A stretch of DNA of 64,000 bases. It comes from Isoperla grammatica. Its lineage: Eukaryota; Arthropoda; Insecta; Plecoptera; Perlodidae. Positions 1 to 11,478 of this stretch are shown here, piece after piece. The stretch is from positions 26,537,179 through 26,601,178 of the forward strand of contig OX246749.1 in NCBI GenBank assembly GCA_945910005.1. The letters are read 5' to 3'. A program made the position numbers and the translations under genes. The stretch's first letter is position 1. Every line of letters starts with the position of its first letter. The notes below the pieces were generated by a model. That model ran no database searches. It had not been told where the DNA came from and was given only the letters and a program-made list of their open reading frames with translations.

Positions 1-536
1 CAAGTAGCACCGAGCAACTTTTCTCATGGTAATTCCCATATAAAAAAAATGTTGCCTTGAGAAAGTAAAACCACCGCTAAAATAGGGCACTGATCAAAAA
101 TCGATCAGGAGGTTTAATGTGCATCGTTTCTCTACCGATAACATGCTTCTTAGTACGATTGTTTACTTCTACAAAATACACTGCAATTCATTTTTTTGTG
201 ACATGATGTGTAGAAAAGTTGCAATCTGTTTTGAGCGGTACTGTCCGCAGTCGCCGAGCGTTTCGCGGAGCGCGGGCTGGTCTCGTATAACACAATGAGT
301 CCTCTGTCTATCGGGAAGGCGCCAGCGACTTCAGAACCGATACAGTTACACTATACGCTTTAGAAGAAAAATGCAGCAAGAGCTGCCGAAGGGAATCTAG
401 TAGAATAGCTAATTGTTCACTATTTTTTTTCTTGCATTGAAGCAACCTATATCAATTGTATTTTACACATAACTAAATTTCATGGACTAATGACTAATTG
501 GTGATTTTTTAGTTCTTCATCTGACTATCCCTTTAA

Positions 537-798
537 GACTCTGAGTGGTGCCTGCGCGCATTATGGGGTTGCAGCTCCACGTGATATGTTATGACTTATC
601 TCGTCAGAGATGGGGGGAGGTCACGTGTGAGTCATGCATATTGGAGTTCTCGTGGTGGGAACAGTGCTACGGTACCACTCGGAAGACATTTAGACTCTGA
701 GTGGTGCCTGCGCATTATGGGGTTGCAGTTCCACGTGATCTATCATGACTTATCTCGTCAGAGATGGGGGGAAGTCACGTGTGAGTCTTGCATCTAGT
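537..798 (+). promoter_or_regulatory. Duplicated promoter-proximal repeat with four E-boxes
   Basis: Two copies of a unit of about 105 bp begin at 537 and 693, both opening with GACTCTGAGTGGTGCCTGCG. Each copy carries two CACGTG palindromes, at 578-583 and 622-627 and at 732-737 and 776-781, 44 bp apart in both copies. The block lies 60-320 bp upstream of a TATA box and signal-peptide exon, so a role as an upstream promoter or enhancer element is likely. CACGTG is the classic site of Myc/USF/clock-type bHLH factors. Which factor, if any, binds here is not shown by the sequence. Confidence 0.5.
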
Positions 799-857
799 AT
801 GGACCACGGGTTTTGCCCAAGCCAGATTGAGTCAAAGGTCAATTGATAACGCCTTGC

Positions 858-905
858 TATATATACACGCCGGGCTGGCGGTCCAACATTCACTACCTTC
901 TCAGT
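858..905 (+). promoter_or_regulatory. TATA core promoter of the Ig-domain gene
   Basis: TATATATA spans 858-865. Two initiator-like motifs follow at about the right distance: TCACT with its A at 892, and TCAGT (the arthropod-type Inr) with its A at 903. A leader of about 45-60 nt would then run to the ATG at 949. The combination of TATA box, Inr, short leader and signal peptide supports a true transcription start. Which Inr is used is undecided. Confidence 0.55.
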
Positions 906-948
906 CTGCACTGTTATCTTATCTGAAGAGTTTTGTACTGGTGTTGAA

Positions 949-1003
949 ATGTCTATCTACGTTTTTCTGACTTTGGTGGGCTTCGCCTGGTTGCTGATTG
1001 GCC
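949..1003 (+). CDS. Exon 1: signal peptide of an Ig-domain secreted or surface protein
   Basis: The ATG at 949 opens an 18-codon reading frame, MSIYVFLTLVGFAWLLIG, followed by one base (C) and a strong splice donor GTAAGTA at 1004. The peptide has no charged residue and a continuous hydrophobic core, as expected of a signal peptide. The exon ends in phase 1, exactly the phase used by all six Ig-like exons downstream on the same strand, and a TATA box and Inr lie just upstream. I therefore join it to those exons across an intron of about 11.5 kb. The join is inference, because no transcript is available and a small exon in the intron could have been missed. The overlapping longer frame at 788-970 is a shadow. 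Confidence 0.6.
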
Positions 1004-1410
1004 GTAAGTAAAACAACCATATTATTTTGTATATGTAACAATAGAAACATATATGAAATGTATTTTTTGTAACTTTTCGAGAAATGTGAAATATTTATGT
1101 ACATTACATACACATATGTTGTCACACAATTGTCAATTGTTATAAGATCATAATCCTATGCCCGCATCGGAGTCCCCTAACTATGAAAGATCGTAAACAA
1201 ATAAGTGTTGAACCTCGAGAGAACCCAATGACACCAACAGATGTAAAGTTCTTTCAAAACTATGCAAAACCACTACAATAGTTTTTGTATGATTGTCACG
1301 GAACTGGTTTATATACCGCAACTTAATTAATAATAGCACTGTTTTGCAATTCCCTGATCTTTCGAATTTATCAACCACAATACACTCGCGATACCAGAAT
1401 ATGGACGGTC

Positions 1411-1547
1411 CGTATTCATAGTCGTCCCCTACCCCTAGGGGCGCCCGTTGTTGCTACGTACGTGTCTTCTATGTGGGAAATAACATGCATGAAACTGATA
1501 CCTGGCAACAACGGGCGCCCCCAGAGGAAGGGACGACTATGAGTACG
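1411..1547. mobile_element. Small palindromic MITE
   Basis: A 137-bp unit has inverted arms of about 45 bp: CATAGTCGTCCC near 1418, with GGGCGCCCGTTGTTGC near 1439, and their reverse complements at about 1504-1540. No reading frame is present. It lies in intron 1 of the Ig gene. Superfamily is not assignable. Confidence 0.55.
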
Positions 1548-1883
1548 ATTTTTATTTATGTACAGGAATAATTCGGTATTTTGAAAATACAATGTTCGTT
1601 AATTTATAATTTGTTAGTTGATTTTTACCACTCACTGTCTCGATAATCATCGTTGCCAAAATATGATTACGTAAAGGCTACATACCTACATACCATCATC
1701 AACAGTGAGATCAATATAATGCATAGACGTCCCTCTCAGTCTCAGACATAATATGTTATGTATAATTTTATAAATTTAATGATTGAAAAGCGATTTTAAA
1801 AATAAAATGGTGTTTATAACAGGAAACTGATTGTTTAATTAATAATTTGAATGCAAAATTATCTATTTTAAAGAAGATTTCTG

Positions 1884-2125
1884 TGTAGGGCTGCGCTTCC
1901 ATGTGTAATGTAATGCAGAGGGTATTAGGTTCAAACCCCAGTCGGGGCATGGGTTTTTGTAAATTGAAACTTGACTTTAATCTATCAATATGGTTCTGGT
2001 GTACCGGTATATGAAAACGGTGAATTTAGAGCCGTCATAGCAACAAAGCACATAATTTTAGGTAGTAGCCTATAAATGTCTCCCACTGAAAGTCAGTTGT
2101 TCTAACTGAGTGGGTCTTTATTAAT
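1884..2125 (+). mobile_element. tRNA-headed SINE, copy 1
   Basis: A tRNA-like head with a B-box (GGTTCAAACCC at about 1928-1938) is followed by a body with GAGCCGTCATAGCAACAAAG and a tail region ACTGAGTGGGT. The same head, body and tail order occurs at 28755-29165, which defines a family. The tail passes directly into the TTTA/TTCA repeat. Confidence 0.6.
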
Positions 2126-2765
2126 TCATTTATTCATTTATGCATTGATTCATTTATTCCTGTATTCATGTATTCATTTATTCATTTATTTATTTATTCA
2201 TTTATTTATTTTTTTATTTATTTATTCACATATTTATTTATTCATTTATTTATTTATTCATTTATTCATTTATTTATTCATTCATTTATTTATTCATTTA
2301 TTTATTCATTTATTTATTAATTAATTCATTTTTTTTTTTCATTTATTTACTTATTTATTCATTTATTTATTTATTTATTTTTTTATTTATTTATTTATTC
2401 ATTTATTCATTTATTCATTTATTCATTTATTCATTTATTCATTTATTCAGTTATTCATTTATTCTATTATTCATTTTTTCATTTATTTATTCATTTATTA
2501 ATTTTTTCATTTATTTAGTTATTTCGCAATTTATTTTTTTACTTATTTACTTGTTTTCTTGTTTACTTGGTTTACTTATTCTTTATTTGCTTATTTACTT
2601 ATTTAACTTATTGTACTTATTCTTTATTTACTTACTTACCCTTCATTCATTCATTCATTAATCCATTCATCTATTCATTAATTAATTCATTTATTCATTC
2701 ATTCATTCAATTATTAATTTATTAACCAATTAAATTATTAATTCATTTTTTATTTATTAAGGTAT
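2115..2765. repeat. Long TTTA/TTCA tetranucleotide tract
   Basis: About 650 bp of imperfect (ATTT)n and (ATTC)n, drifting to TTAC/TTGT-rich sequence near the end. It starts in the tail of a SINE whose sister copy also ends in (TTTA)n, so it most simply grew out of the SINE tail. Confidence 0.9.
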
Positions 2766-3052
2766 TTGCTTGTTTAAGCAAGAGGTCTTGCTTTTATTCA
2801 TTGAACAATCTTATACAAGTCATGTTTTTTGACGATACCTTTGGTGTGTACAGGGTGCGAACTGACAGCTTGGTAGAGGGGCGTGGGTAGAAAGGGGTCT
2901 GGGGCGAAGCAATAGCCGCCAATAGCAAACTTTGTTGGGGTATTATTGCCCTCGAGATGGCCTTAGAAGCAATGTGAGGTATTATTTTGAAGATATTATA
3001 GTCTCGTATTTCAAGCTTTCACCAATTTTCCTTGTAGTTTTTTTAACCTATT
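2766..3052. other. Intronic sequence without a recognised feature
   Basis: No supported gene. A short stretch (about 2880-2920, GGGGTCTGGGGCGAAGC) resembles stretches near 5805 and 22125 and may be a decayed dispersed repeat. Confidence 0.4.
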
Positions 3053-3767
3053 AAGCGAGCGAAGCGAGCGTCTCCACTAGACTCTTATGGCACTTCGTAG
3101 TTTTTTTTTTGTTTTTTTTTATGTCTGCGGATAGCGGTCGAACGGAAAGTCCGATTAATTTGAAATTTGGACCATCCACAAGCCTCGATGTGGATTTAAG
3201 GTGTATAGTTTTGAGGCAAAATCGTTTGAAAAGTTACAAAGTTACACTATAGTAACTACAAAACATTTTTCTGAAACAAAATGGCGGTAAAATGTGAGAT
3301 AGCCATTTTTCTTACAGATTTTTCCGGTTACGAATATGTTAATCTAATGGCGATCTGATAAATATTGGCAAAGTTACCGAAAGTTACTCGAAAATATTTT
3401 TCCAAAACGCAGTAACGGCAAAATGTGAGGTGGCTATCTTGTAGTAAATTTTGGTCCGGTCACGAATATACTAATGTAAACGCGATCCAATACGTATTAG
3501 AGGCAGAAATTACATTTCTTTTGCTGTCATTAACTGTTAGTAACGGTGGCGGACCGTGTTGAAAACATAACGACGAATATTCTTAGCAACGCACATTGCA
3601 CTGCATCCAACAATGTCGGGAAGTTTAATAACAATGAAAATTAGGACAAATTTGGCAATGCGCATTCTTGAATTGTTGTTTTTATTAGCTTTGAGAACTT
3701 TTCGCCACAAAGTTCGTAGATATGGACGCGCTCGCTTATGAACGCGTCAAACAGAGCGTTTTTCTAG
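3053..3767 (+). mobile_element. Helentron-like non-autonomous element, family 1, copy A
   Basis: The 5' end is TAAGCGAGCGAAGCGAGCG. Near the 3' end the reverse complement of the first ten bases (CGCTCGCTTA) appears subterminally, followed by a hairpin (AACGC, loop, GCGTT) and then TTTCTAG before a T. A terminal inverted repeat at the 5' end matched by a subterminal one at the 3' end, upstream of a hairpin and CTAG, is the layout described for Helitron2/Helentron elements and their short HINE derivatives. No Rep-helicase frame is present. Related copies lie at 22510-23145, 33570-34293 (minus) and 45937-46655. Confidence 0.7.
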
Positions 3768-3898
3768 TGTAAATTAATGTTGTAACTGTCATTCACCCAC
3801 TTGTTCTTGGCGACGTAAATGAAAGTCTTCGGTACGGGTATACTAATATCTAGTTCACACGAATATTTATTTAAACCAGTCTAGGAGTAAAGGTGTAA

Positions 3899-4189
3899 TG
3901 GTCAGTTCACACAAATGTTTAAAGTTTAAGATTTAAGATTGAACTTTAGGAAAACAACGTTAGCGTTCAAAACCAGTGCTAGTTTTAAGTGCCAGTCTTT
4001 AAGGTTTAACAAAGTTGACTAAGATTCAACTATAGACCTGGAATTCTTAGACCAGCCAATGAGAGGTGACCTTTTATAAATTCGGCCAATTGTAGCCATC
4101 CTACTAATGAGGTTTGGAGAAATTCGTTTCTTAGGACAGAATCTTAAATCATTAACCTTAAAGCCTTAAACATTTGTGTGGACCGACCA
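3899..4189. mobile_element. MITE with TAA target duplication
   Basis: A 291-bp element begins TGGTCAGTTCACACAAATG and ends with the imperfect reverse complement (CATTTGTGTGGACCGACCA). The arms are about 45 bp. It is flanked by TAA at 3896-3898 and 4190-4192, a 3-bp TWA duplication typical of PIF/Harbinger elements. No coding capacity. Confidence 0.7.
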
Positions 4190-4192
4190 TAA

Positions 4193-7100
4193 ATTGACGC
4201 ATTATTTATGAATGTTATGAGATAAAGTCATTTGATATGATATGACATGAGATGGGTATCCAGAGGAGGGGATTTAGCAATCCCCGGTGGGAATACCTTT
4301 CAGTAAAACAGAGCCAGGGATGAAATTACCAGAGGGGGAAATCCCCCCCACCCCCCGTCAATTCGCACCGTGTATGCACCATGCAATATGTAGTGACATA
4401 TCCAGAAATTTGAAAATGGCGGACGACCCATAAGCAGTGTTTGCCACTCGATACTTTTTAAAACTACCTAGATATAGATACAGCTGAGATACTCTGGTGG
4501 AAATGTACCTAGACCCAGACAGATTCCTTTTTAGAAATGTACCTACGCAAAGATACAACTTCAAGATACATTTACATGTACCTGCCGGATACAAGATACT
4601 TTAAATTGTTTTGTAGCTAACATATGGTTAGTATTTTGAATAAAATGATAATATGTATAAATCTACATAGATCTGAATTGTATAAATTATATCAAATAAT
4701 GTAGCTCGTTTTTTAATTCTCAATGATAAATTAGGCCCATGGCATTGTACAGTTTGACAGAAACTAGTTTCAAAATATAAACTTCTTTATAATAATTGGC
4801 TTAAAGTTACCTAATAGATAATAATTAAAAGCAGTGGTAGATAATACAATATTGTTCAATTAATAGATATGCAGATTATCTTATACGAGTACGGTACTTA
4901 TTAAGAAGGGAAGATAGGCCTATAATGAACAACATGAACATATAGAACCAAACACTTGCTTGACGTTACAAACATTTATTATTGAATTGAAATCGAATGC
5001 TAGATAGCTGTCCAAAATATAATATTGTTTTAGGATATTCGTTTTTAATATGCTCCGACAAATCATAAAATATAAGCCAATCAGTACCTTGGGAGGGTCG
5101 AAGCAACAAGAGTCATAATATTGGAAAACTATTATAACAAATTAAAAACTATTTTCTTGAAATGAATCTAAGATTATTGGGTCTGATTTAAATAAAATAA
5201 AGGAGGTAGGAACCGGCGGTAAATTTGTACTACTTCTTAATGGTATCATGGATACGTAAGAATGTAGATTGAGAAAAAGCATGTTATTAATTAACATAGA
5301 CCTTGACAGTGAAAGCAACGTTCAAATGACAGTATCCGAAAACACTCAATAGAGTGCATTTTGTGCTTAGTTTTGTGTAGTGGGGTCTGTTGAATCTTGG
5401 GTAGCTAGTGTTGTGAAAGTAACTCTGTTTTTAAATGATACCTGCTCGTGTCTTCCTATTTTAGCCAAGTATTAAACAAAGTATCCTGCATCTAAATTGA
5501 TTCCAGATACTTCTATAAAATACCTAGATACAGGTTAAGATACTACTTTAAAGAGGATACAGGTAAAATACACACAAAATGTAACTAGATACAACAACCT
5601 AGATACTAGGCAACACTGCCCATAAGTGGGGTAGTTCGGGCTGGCACTCCGATTTGTTTTTCGCCAAGGTAATTTGGGTGGAAATTTGTGCAATTTAGAG
5701 CAGCCAACTGAAACAATTTCTACATTTCTATCCAGGCGCGTTGGAACTCGAAATCAAGTGGGGGGGGGAAGAATGGTGAGCGCGAAGCGCGAAGAACCCG
5801 CGGGGTCTGGGGCGGAGCCCCAGACGCCGGAGGCCTTTTCGTCGAAGGCTAAAAATGTTCTTGCAATATTAGTTATTCCTCTATTTTTTGGCTTAAATAA
5901 CCACGTTTTGAATTTCTTAAGCCGCCCCTTTCCTAATTACGCAACTGACCTTCAAGCACCCTTTCTCTTTTATTTTGTAATGCTACAAAGTGCAAACAAA
6001 GGCAGAGGAAATGTATCTTGTGACGAAAATCTTTGCTTTCTCCGGGGCGTGGGGCCCTCTGTGTTTCTGCATTTGTTATTTACTGGTGAAATATGAAATT
6101 TAGGTGGTGAATGTTTACCCGGGTATCGGTGTGGTATTGTATGTTGGGATGTGCCTAAAACGCTAAATTGGGTGGGTCACAGGAAAAAGTGTGGGAGGGG
6201 GAATCTCCCCCCATTTCCCCCCCTCCTTCCTACGCGCCTGTTTCTATTAACACATTTGCTTTTGATCACAAATAACAGAAACTTGAGTATCTTATATATA
6301 CACCAATATATTATAATAAATACTTGTATTATTTTATTATTTTAACCGAGACTAATGGCTTTGATATTTAAAAAAATGACTGTCTCCATTGAATAATAAA
6401 ATATCACTACCCACTTTTTTTTTAAGAGGGGGTTCACCCCCTCTGATACGCCACTGAATCTATTTCAACAAAAATTATACCATGGACTTGTAAAAGCAAA
6501 ATCATTACATTCTATATATGTGTTCCTAATTTTTAGACGATGATCGGTCTGGTCTTAAGTCCCGATTCGTATCGCAATCCGGAAATGAAAAAGGAAGTGA
6601 GGGGGTTAAAAAGTTATCTTACATGGTTGTTATGTCGCTGTTCACAATAAAATCGTCTCGTCGTAATGATTTAGCATGAGAAATGTACGATTGTGATCCC
6701 GATCCCGATTACAATCACGATGCCGACAATTGTGGTTGGGGCTTTACCGGTTTACTATTGTCTATAAGTTGTAGCAAGGCTGGCTTAGACAGCTAATACG
6801 GAAAGTATTGTTTGTATATATGCCAAATTTGACTCTTCTTGTTTGTAAGAAGTAAAAGCACAAAATGAGAAATATTCGGACAATTCAATAATTTTGAAAA
6901 AGCGGCCCGGACAGGGCGTAAAAACGAGGACGTGTCTGGCTCTACCCGGAGGTATGGTAACACTTCTCCTGTGTCAAGTGAGTCTATGACAGACAAGATA
7001 GTGTCAAAGTTAATTAAGTAATTTAATATATAATGCTAGAGTAATATCCCAGGTTGATGGGCGTTTGCCCCACAAACAGTTCCAGCACAGTGGTTCCAAC

Positions 7101-7235
7101 TTCCCAGTTTCAACCCTGGCTTGGATTGATGTCACGTGAAGTGTTTCATATTCGCCGACTTATCGTCTCGGTTAGCGTCGTTGCTAACATAACATGTTGG
7201 ACTTATAATATAATGAAAAAATTATAATTAATATA
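4193..7235. other. Intron 1 sequence with decayed repeat fragments
   Basis: No gene can be supported in these 3 kb. GC-rich blocks at about 5755-5850, 6180-6240 and 6415-6455 (GGGGTCTGGGGCGGAGCCCC and similar) resemble sequence at 2880-2920 and 22050-22170 and look like pieces of a dispersed DNA element. Open frames here lack codon structure, splice context or recognisable domains. Confidence 0.4.
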
Positions 7236-7872
7236 ATGTAATAAGTATAATATAATATAATATAATATAATATATAATATAATATAATATAATATAATAT
7301 AATATAATATAATATAATATAATATGATATAATATAATATAATATAATATAATATAATATAATATAATATAATATAATATAATATAATATAATATAATAT
7401 AATATAATTTAATATAATATAATATAATATAATATAATATAATATAATATAATATAATATAATTTAATATAATATAATATAATATAATATAATATAATAT
7501 AATATAATATAATATAATATAATATAATATAATATAATATAATATAATATAATATAATATAATATAATATAATATAATATAATATAATATAATATAATAT
7601 AATATAATATAATATAATATAATATAATATAATATAATATAATATAATATAATATAATATAATATAATGTAACGTAACGTAACGTAACGTAACGAAACGT
7701 AACGTAACGTAACGTAACGTAACGTAACGTAACGTAACGTAATGTAATGTAATGTAATGTAATGTAATGTAATGTAATGTAATGTAATGTAATGTAATGT
7801 AATGTAATGTAATGTAATGTAATATAATATAATATAATATAATATAATATAATATAATATAATATAATATAA
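7236..7872. repeat. TAATA pentanucleotide tract with ordered variant blocks
   Basis: About 425 bp of (TATAA)n is followed by about 70 bp of (GTAAC)n, about 80 bp of (ATGTA)n and again about 50 bp of (TATAA)n. Variants are grouped in blocks rather than scattered. Long frames translate through it only because the repeat contains no stop in two reverse frames. They are not genes. Confidence 0.95.
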
Positions 7873-7936
7873 ACTTATCTTCATGTAAATGCTCTTTTAA
7901 TACTGGTAGCGTAATTACATGCATTTCTGAACGGTT

Positions 7937-9321
7937 TTGAAAGGAACTTTTGCCACTTTCAACTTTCCACTGTTACCCGCTCGCAGCATTTTGATAGCGT
8001 GTGCTTTTATGAATAATATTCAGCGTGTAAATGCGCAATTTTTCTTACCAGTTTCGATACAAGATACTGTTTACGTCATGACCTTCTTAATAGTCCCTAA
8101 TCTACACCGCTCTATGATTATTGGGTCCGATTGGCTTGTTCAAAATAACGCGAAATTACATTTCTTAGATCGCCTAATGTATATTTGAGAGCAGGCCGAA
8201 CAACAGATCGTTCCTTTATCCTTGAGTTGTTCCCCACAGGACGTGGGAAAACACTTGTCCCTTGTGAGCAATGAGGTGAATATTGATCAACAATGCACTT
8301 TAGATAAAGAGGAAACTCTAAAAGATCCAGGGTTTGGTGCAAAAGCTAAACAAAACGTTCAATCTTTACCCGCGGATTCTATGGAGGCCCAGGAAATCAC
8401 GCGTTTACTTTTGAAACATGAAGCACTTTTCTCTGTTGTGCCTGGTCGTAGAGAAGGGTTTGAGCATACAATAGAAATGAGGGACACTGATCCATTTTTA
8501 CAAAAGTCTTACCCCATACCACTATCGAAGAGGCAGGCGGTGGATGACCAGGTCCGTCAAATGCTCGAATGGAATATAATAGAGGCTGCTTGTCCTCATA
8601 CATAAACCCAATGGTCACCGTCGTGAAGCCAGATGGGTCGGTGTGCATTGTTTAGACGGACGCTTGTTGAATAGTCGTATGTGTCCACAAAACGATAGTC
8701 CACCCCCCATAGAAGAGACTTTACAAAAACTCCATGGAATGAAGTATTTCACTACTTTAGATTTAACAAACTCTTTCTGGCAACTTCCCTTACGTAAACA
8801 AGACAGGAAATATACTGCATTTCTACACAATGGTATTTCTTACACATATTGTGTTGTGCCCTTTGGGTTGCAATCGAGTGTGGCAGGTCTGACACGTTGT
8901 CTGAATAAAATATTGAATACAGACATAAAACGTTACGTCACCATTTACGTAGATGACCTTCTGATAGCGTCGCCCGATTTACAGTCGCATTTACAACACC
9001 TGGATGCTGTGTTTACGGCTCTCAGTAATGTAGGAATTACTGTTAAGCTTGAAATGTCAATGCTTGCAAGCTGAAGTAAATTACCTAGTGCACATTGTCT
9101 TAGCTGATGGTGTTCGAGTGGACGCTGATAAGGTACGACCTATTGTGGATTTCCCCCATCCACGGAACGCTAAGCAATTACGTCGGTTCTTAGGCATGTG
9201 TACGTTCTTTAAACGGTTATGCGACCAGTACGCACACGTGGTGGGGCCTTTATACACTTTATGCAAGGGCATTTTCAATGTGATTAATCATAAAAAATAT
9301 AACCAACCGCTCAAAGTGTGA
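7937..9321 (+). pseudogene. Ty3/gypsy retrotransposon pol remnant
   Basis: Three consecutive broken frames give, in order, the end of an aspartic protease (IIGSDWL near 8115-8136), the N-terminal part of reverse transcriptase (SYPIPLSKRQAV near 8508-8545), the RT palm with the catalytic YVDD (about 8947-8958), and the RT thumb/connection region (RRFLGMCTFF). Frameshifts fall near 8600-8645 and near 9050-9075, and RNase H and integrase are missing. It is therefore a dead, internally deleted copy in intron 1 of the Ig gene. The Ty3/gypsy assignment rests on the protease-RT order and RT motifs. Confidence 0.88.
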
Positions 9322-9860
9322 GAGTTTCTAAAGACCAAAAGGTGCTTTGGTTTGCATTTATTGCATTGTGTTGTTTTTATTTTTCCCCCTGTTTTGATTT
9401 CTAGAATATTGTTTAGCTCTAGGTTTGTTCTTGTACTTGATTAGCGTTTGTATTGTTCTTAAATTACGACCATGATTGACTAATGTACACCCACCAGTGA
9501 TCACGATTAAACATTGTTTCCAAGTATTCTTGTGTTAGTTTTAGGTATATTCATGTTCTTCATTTGTGATTGTGTTTTTGTTAAGTTACGCCCATTATTA
9601 AGTACTGTGCATTGTATACAACATCCATTTATAAAGATTACACATTGTTTCCATGTATTTTTTTTTTGTGTTAGTTTTGGGTGTTTTCGAGTCCTTCATT
9701 AAATATTGGTAACATGTATTCTTGTATTAGTTTTAGGTAGTTTCGTATGTACTCAGTACTTGATTTTAAATTTGTATTTTCAAGAATTGTGACCATTGTT
9801 GCACATGTTTCCCTTATAGATTTTATTACTCAAATTGGGTCTCAGTGAATAAAGGTTATA
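9322..9860 (+). repeat. Degenerate tandem repeats downstream of the pol remnant
   Basis: Phrases such as TTGTGTTAGTTTTAGGTA, ACATTGTTTCCA and TTAAGTTACGCCC recur several times, with spacing of roughly 100-190 bp, between the pol remnant and the putative 3' LTR. It is probably the untranslated tail of the element. No coding sequence is seen. Confidence 0.5.
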
Positions 9861-9863
9861 CAA

Positions 9864-10089
9864 TCTGGGGGAGAATGTATGGTTCCCTCCTTCTATATGT
9901 CAGGTTGGGGTGGGCGGACCGAAGAGGCTCCTTGGTCAAGGCCTGTGAGAGGGAGGTTAAGTGTGTAACGGGAGAGCCCAGTGACCGGTCACGGTGCTGG
10001 GTGGTTGTGTGTTCCATGTGTGGTAGTATCCAAATATTACTAGTTTTAATAAAAAATCTTCTTTCTTATGCATTCGTTTATTATTGACA
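9864..10089 (+). mobile_element. Polypurine tract and 3' LTR of the gypsy element
   Basis: CTGGGGGAGAA (to 9875) fits a polypurine tract and is followed at once by TGTATGGTTCCC, a typical LTR start. A TG...CA unit of about 214 bp would end in TTGACA at 10089, with AATAAA near 10050 as a possible poly(A) signal. I find no matching 5' LTR in the window, so the right boundary is tentative. Confidence 0.5.
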
Positions 10090-10523
10090 TTACTCATCAT
10101 TTACTATCCTAAATCGTGATTGGAGATGTAAGAAGGTTGCATTTTAAAGAACTAGGAATTTTTAGGTTCTACCACAACAGCCTTCAGTTGTTTCTCCATG
10201 GCAACGTCAAAGTTTGATCACAAATGTGGCCGCCACGCGCAAAGATGCAACTTACGTGCAACTTTTGAATAGGGGGGTGTTTTTTTCAAATAACCTGTTA
10301 AAAGTCTGTCCGCTCATAGTAGAAACGAAACAATTAGAGCTTATGACCCAAGGTCCGTCGATCCCTTGGCGGAGGTTCGGTAAACCTCAAAGTTAGGTCT
10401 TCCCATGGGCACAAAAATCACCATTCTCGTGCCCACTACAAAAAATGGTTTACTACTTAAATCTACCAAATAAATTATGCAAAATTGGATTTTAGAATAC
10501 TTCACTTAAAAATGTTGATAGAC
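10090..10523. other. Intronic sequence, nothing recognised
   Basis: No domain, repeat family or RNA gene was recognised in this stretch. Confidence 0.4.
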
Positions 10524-10525
10524 TA

Positions 10526-11157
10526 AAGTGGAGACACCTCGGACAACGAACCAGAATATTTGGCGGAAACCGGTTCTAAACGATGAACATAGTTTGTACA
10601 ACCCTTGGGAATGCATCGCATTCAAGTCAATATTCAAACCTAGGAGATCGTTAAATCAGATTGCGGGCTATTGTATTCTGTTAAATACTCCGTGCTAATT
10701 TTATTATTTTTGCTTCTGGGTTCCCGTAATTTTCAATAATCACAATCGTTTTTTAAATACATTTATGCATATTGTCATCTTTTAATCGTCTTTGTAGTAG
10801 GATTTTGAAGGGACGTATTATGTAATTCATGTAAGCAGTATAAAAATTGTTTGATCCGCATTCATCTAATAATAACGCTACAAGAAAAAATAAAAAGGTT
10901 TCAAGCTCGTGGTGGTCTGATCTATATTAGGGAATAGGTTTCCGAAACCTTAATTCAAATAAAACATTAGATTAAATTTAGAATTTCGCTTTTACGGTTG
11001 TTTGTGTAGCCAATTATGAAATTCTAGGAAATCAGTGAATGGAATGTAGCGCGAACGAGTCGGCCCAACTACCCCCCTAACGAGGGGTTTACAAACCAGG
11101 TAAATATAAGACTCGTCGGTCGGATCGACTGGTTCGTTGTCCGAGGTGTCTCCACTT
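10526..11157. mobile_element. TA-flanked inverted-repeat element
   Basis: AAGTGGAGACACCTCGGACA begins the left end, and the reverse complement closes the right end. The arms are about 29 bp and essentially perfect, flanked by TA on both sides (10524-10525 and 11158-11159). The element is 632 bp with no coding capacity. TA flanks suggest a Tc1/mariner-type MITE. Confidence 0.65.
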
Positions 11158-11478
11158 TATATATAAGTATATATATTATTTCACTTAGCTATGAGATGCT
11201 GTTTTGAGCCAGAATTGGTTTTGAAAGATCAATTCATTTGTTTTACTGAATGATTCTCTCATTTGAATAACGTGATTTTTAACATTGTGGAAATGGATGG
11301 GACGACCTGACTTGGGAGTTCGACGAGCCCCCGCCAGGGGATTTACGGACCTTGCTAACGACCAACGTTTGTCTAATAGACCGTGAAATAGGGTGCGTCT
11401 TATAGATAAACCAATGCCTGCATACTTGTGTCATTAGTTGCACTGAAACTAGATTATTGTGTTTGTTCTGTGTCTCAG

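Noticed and set aside
7228..7924. Long reverse frames of Tyr/Ile/Leu repeats
   Set aside because: They are translations of the TAATA microsatellite, open only because the repeat lacks stops.
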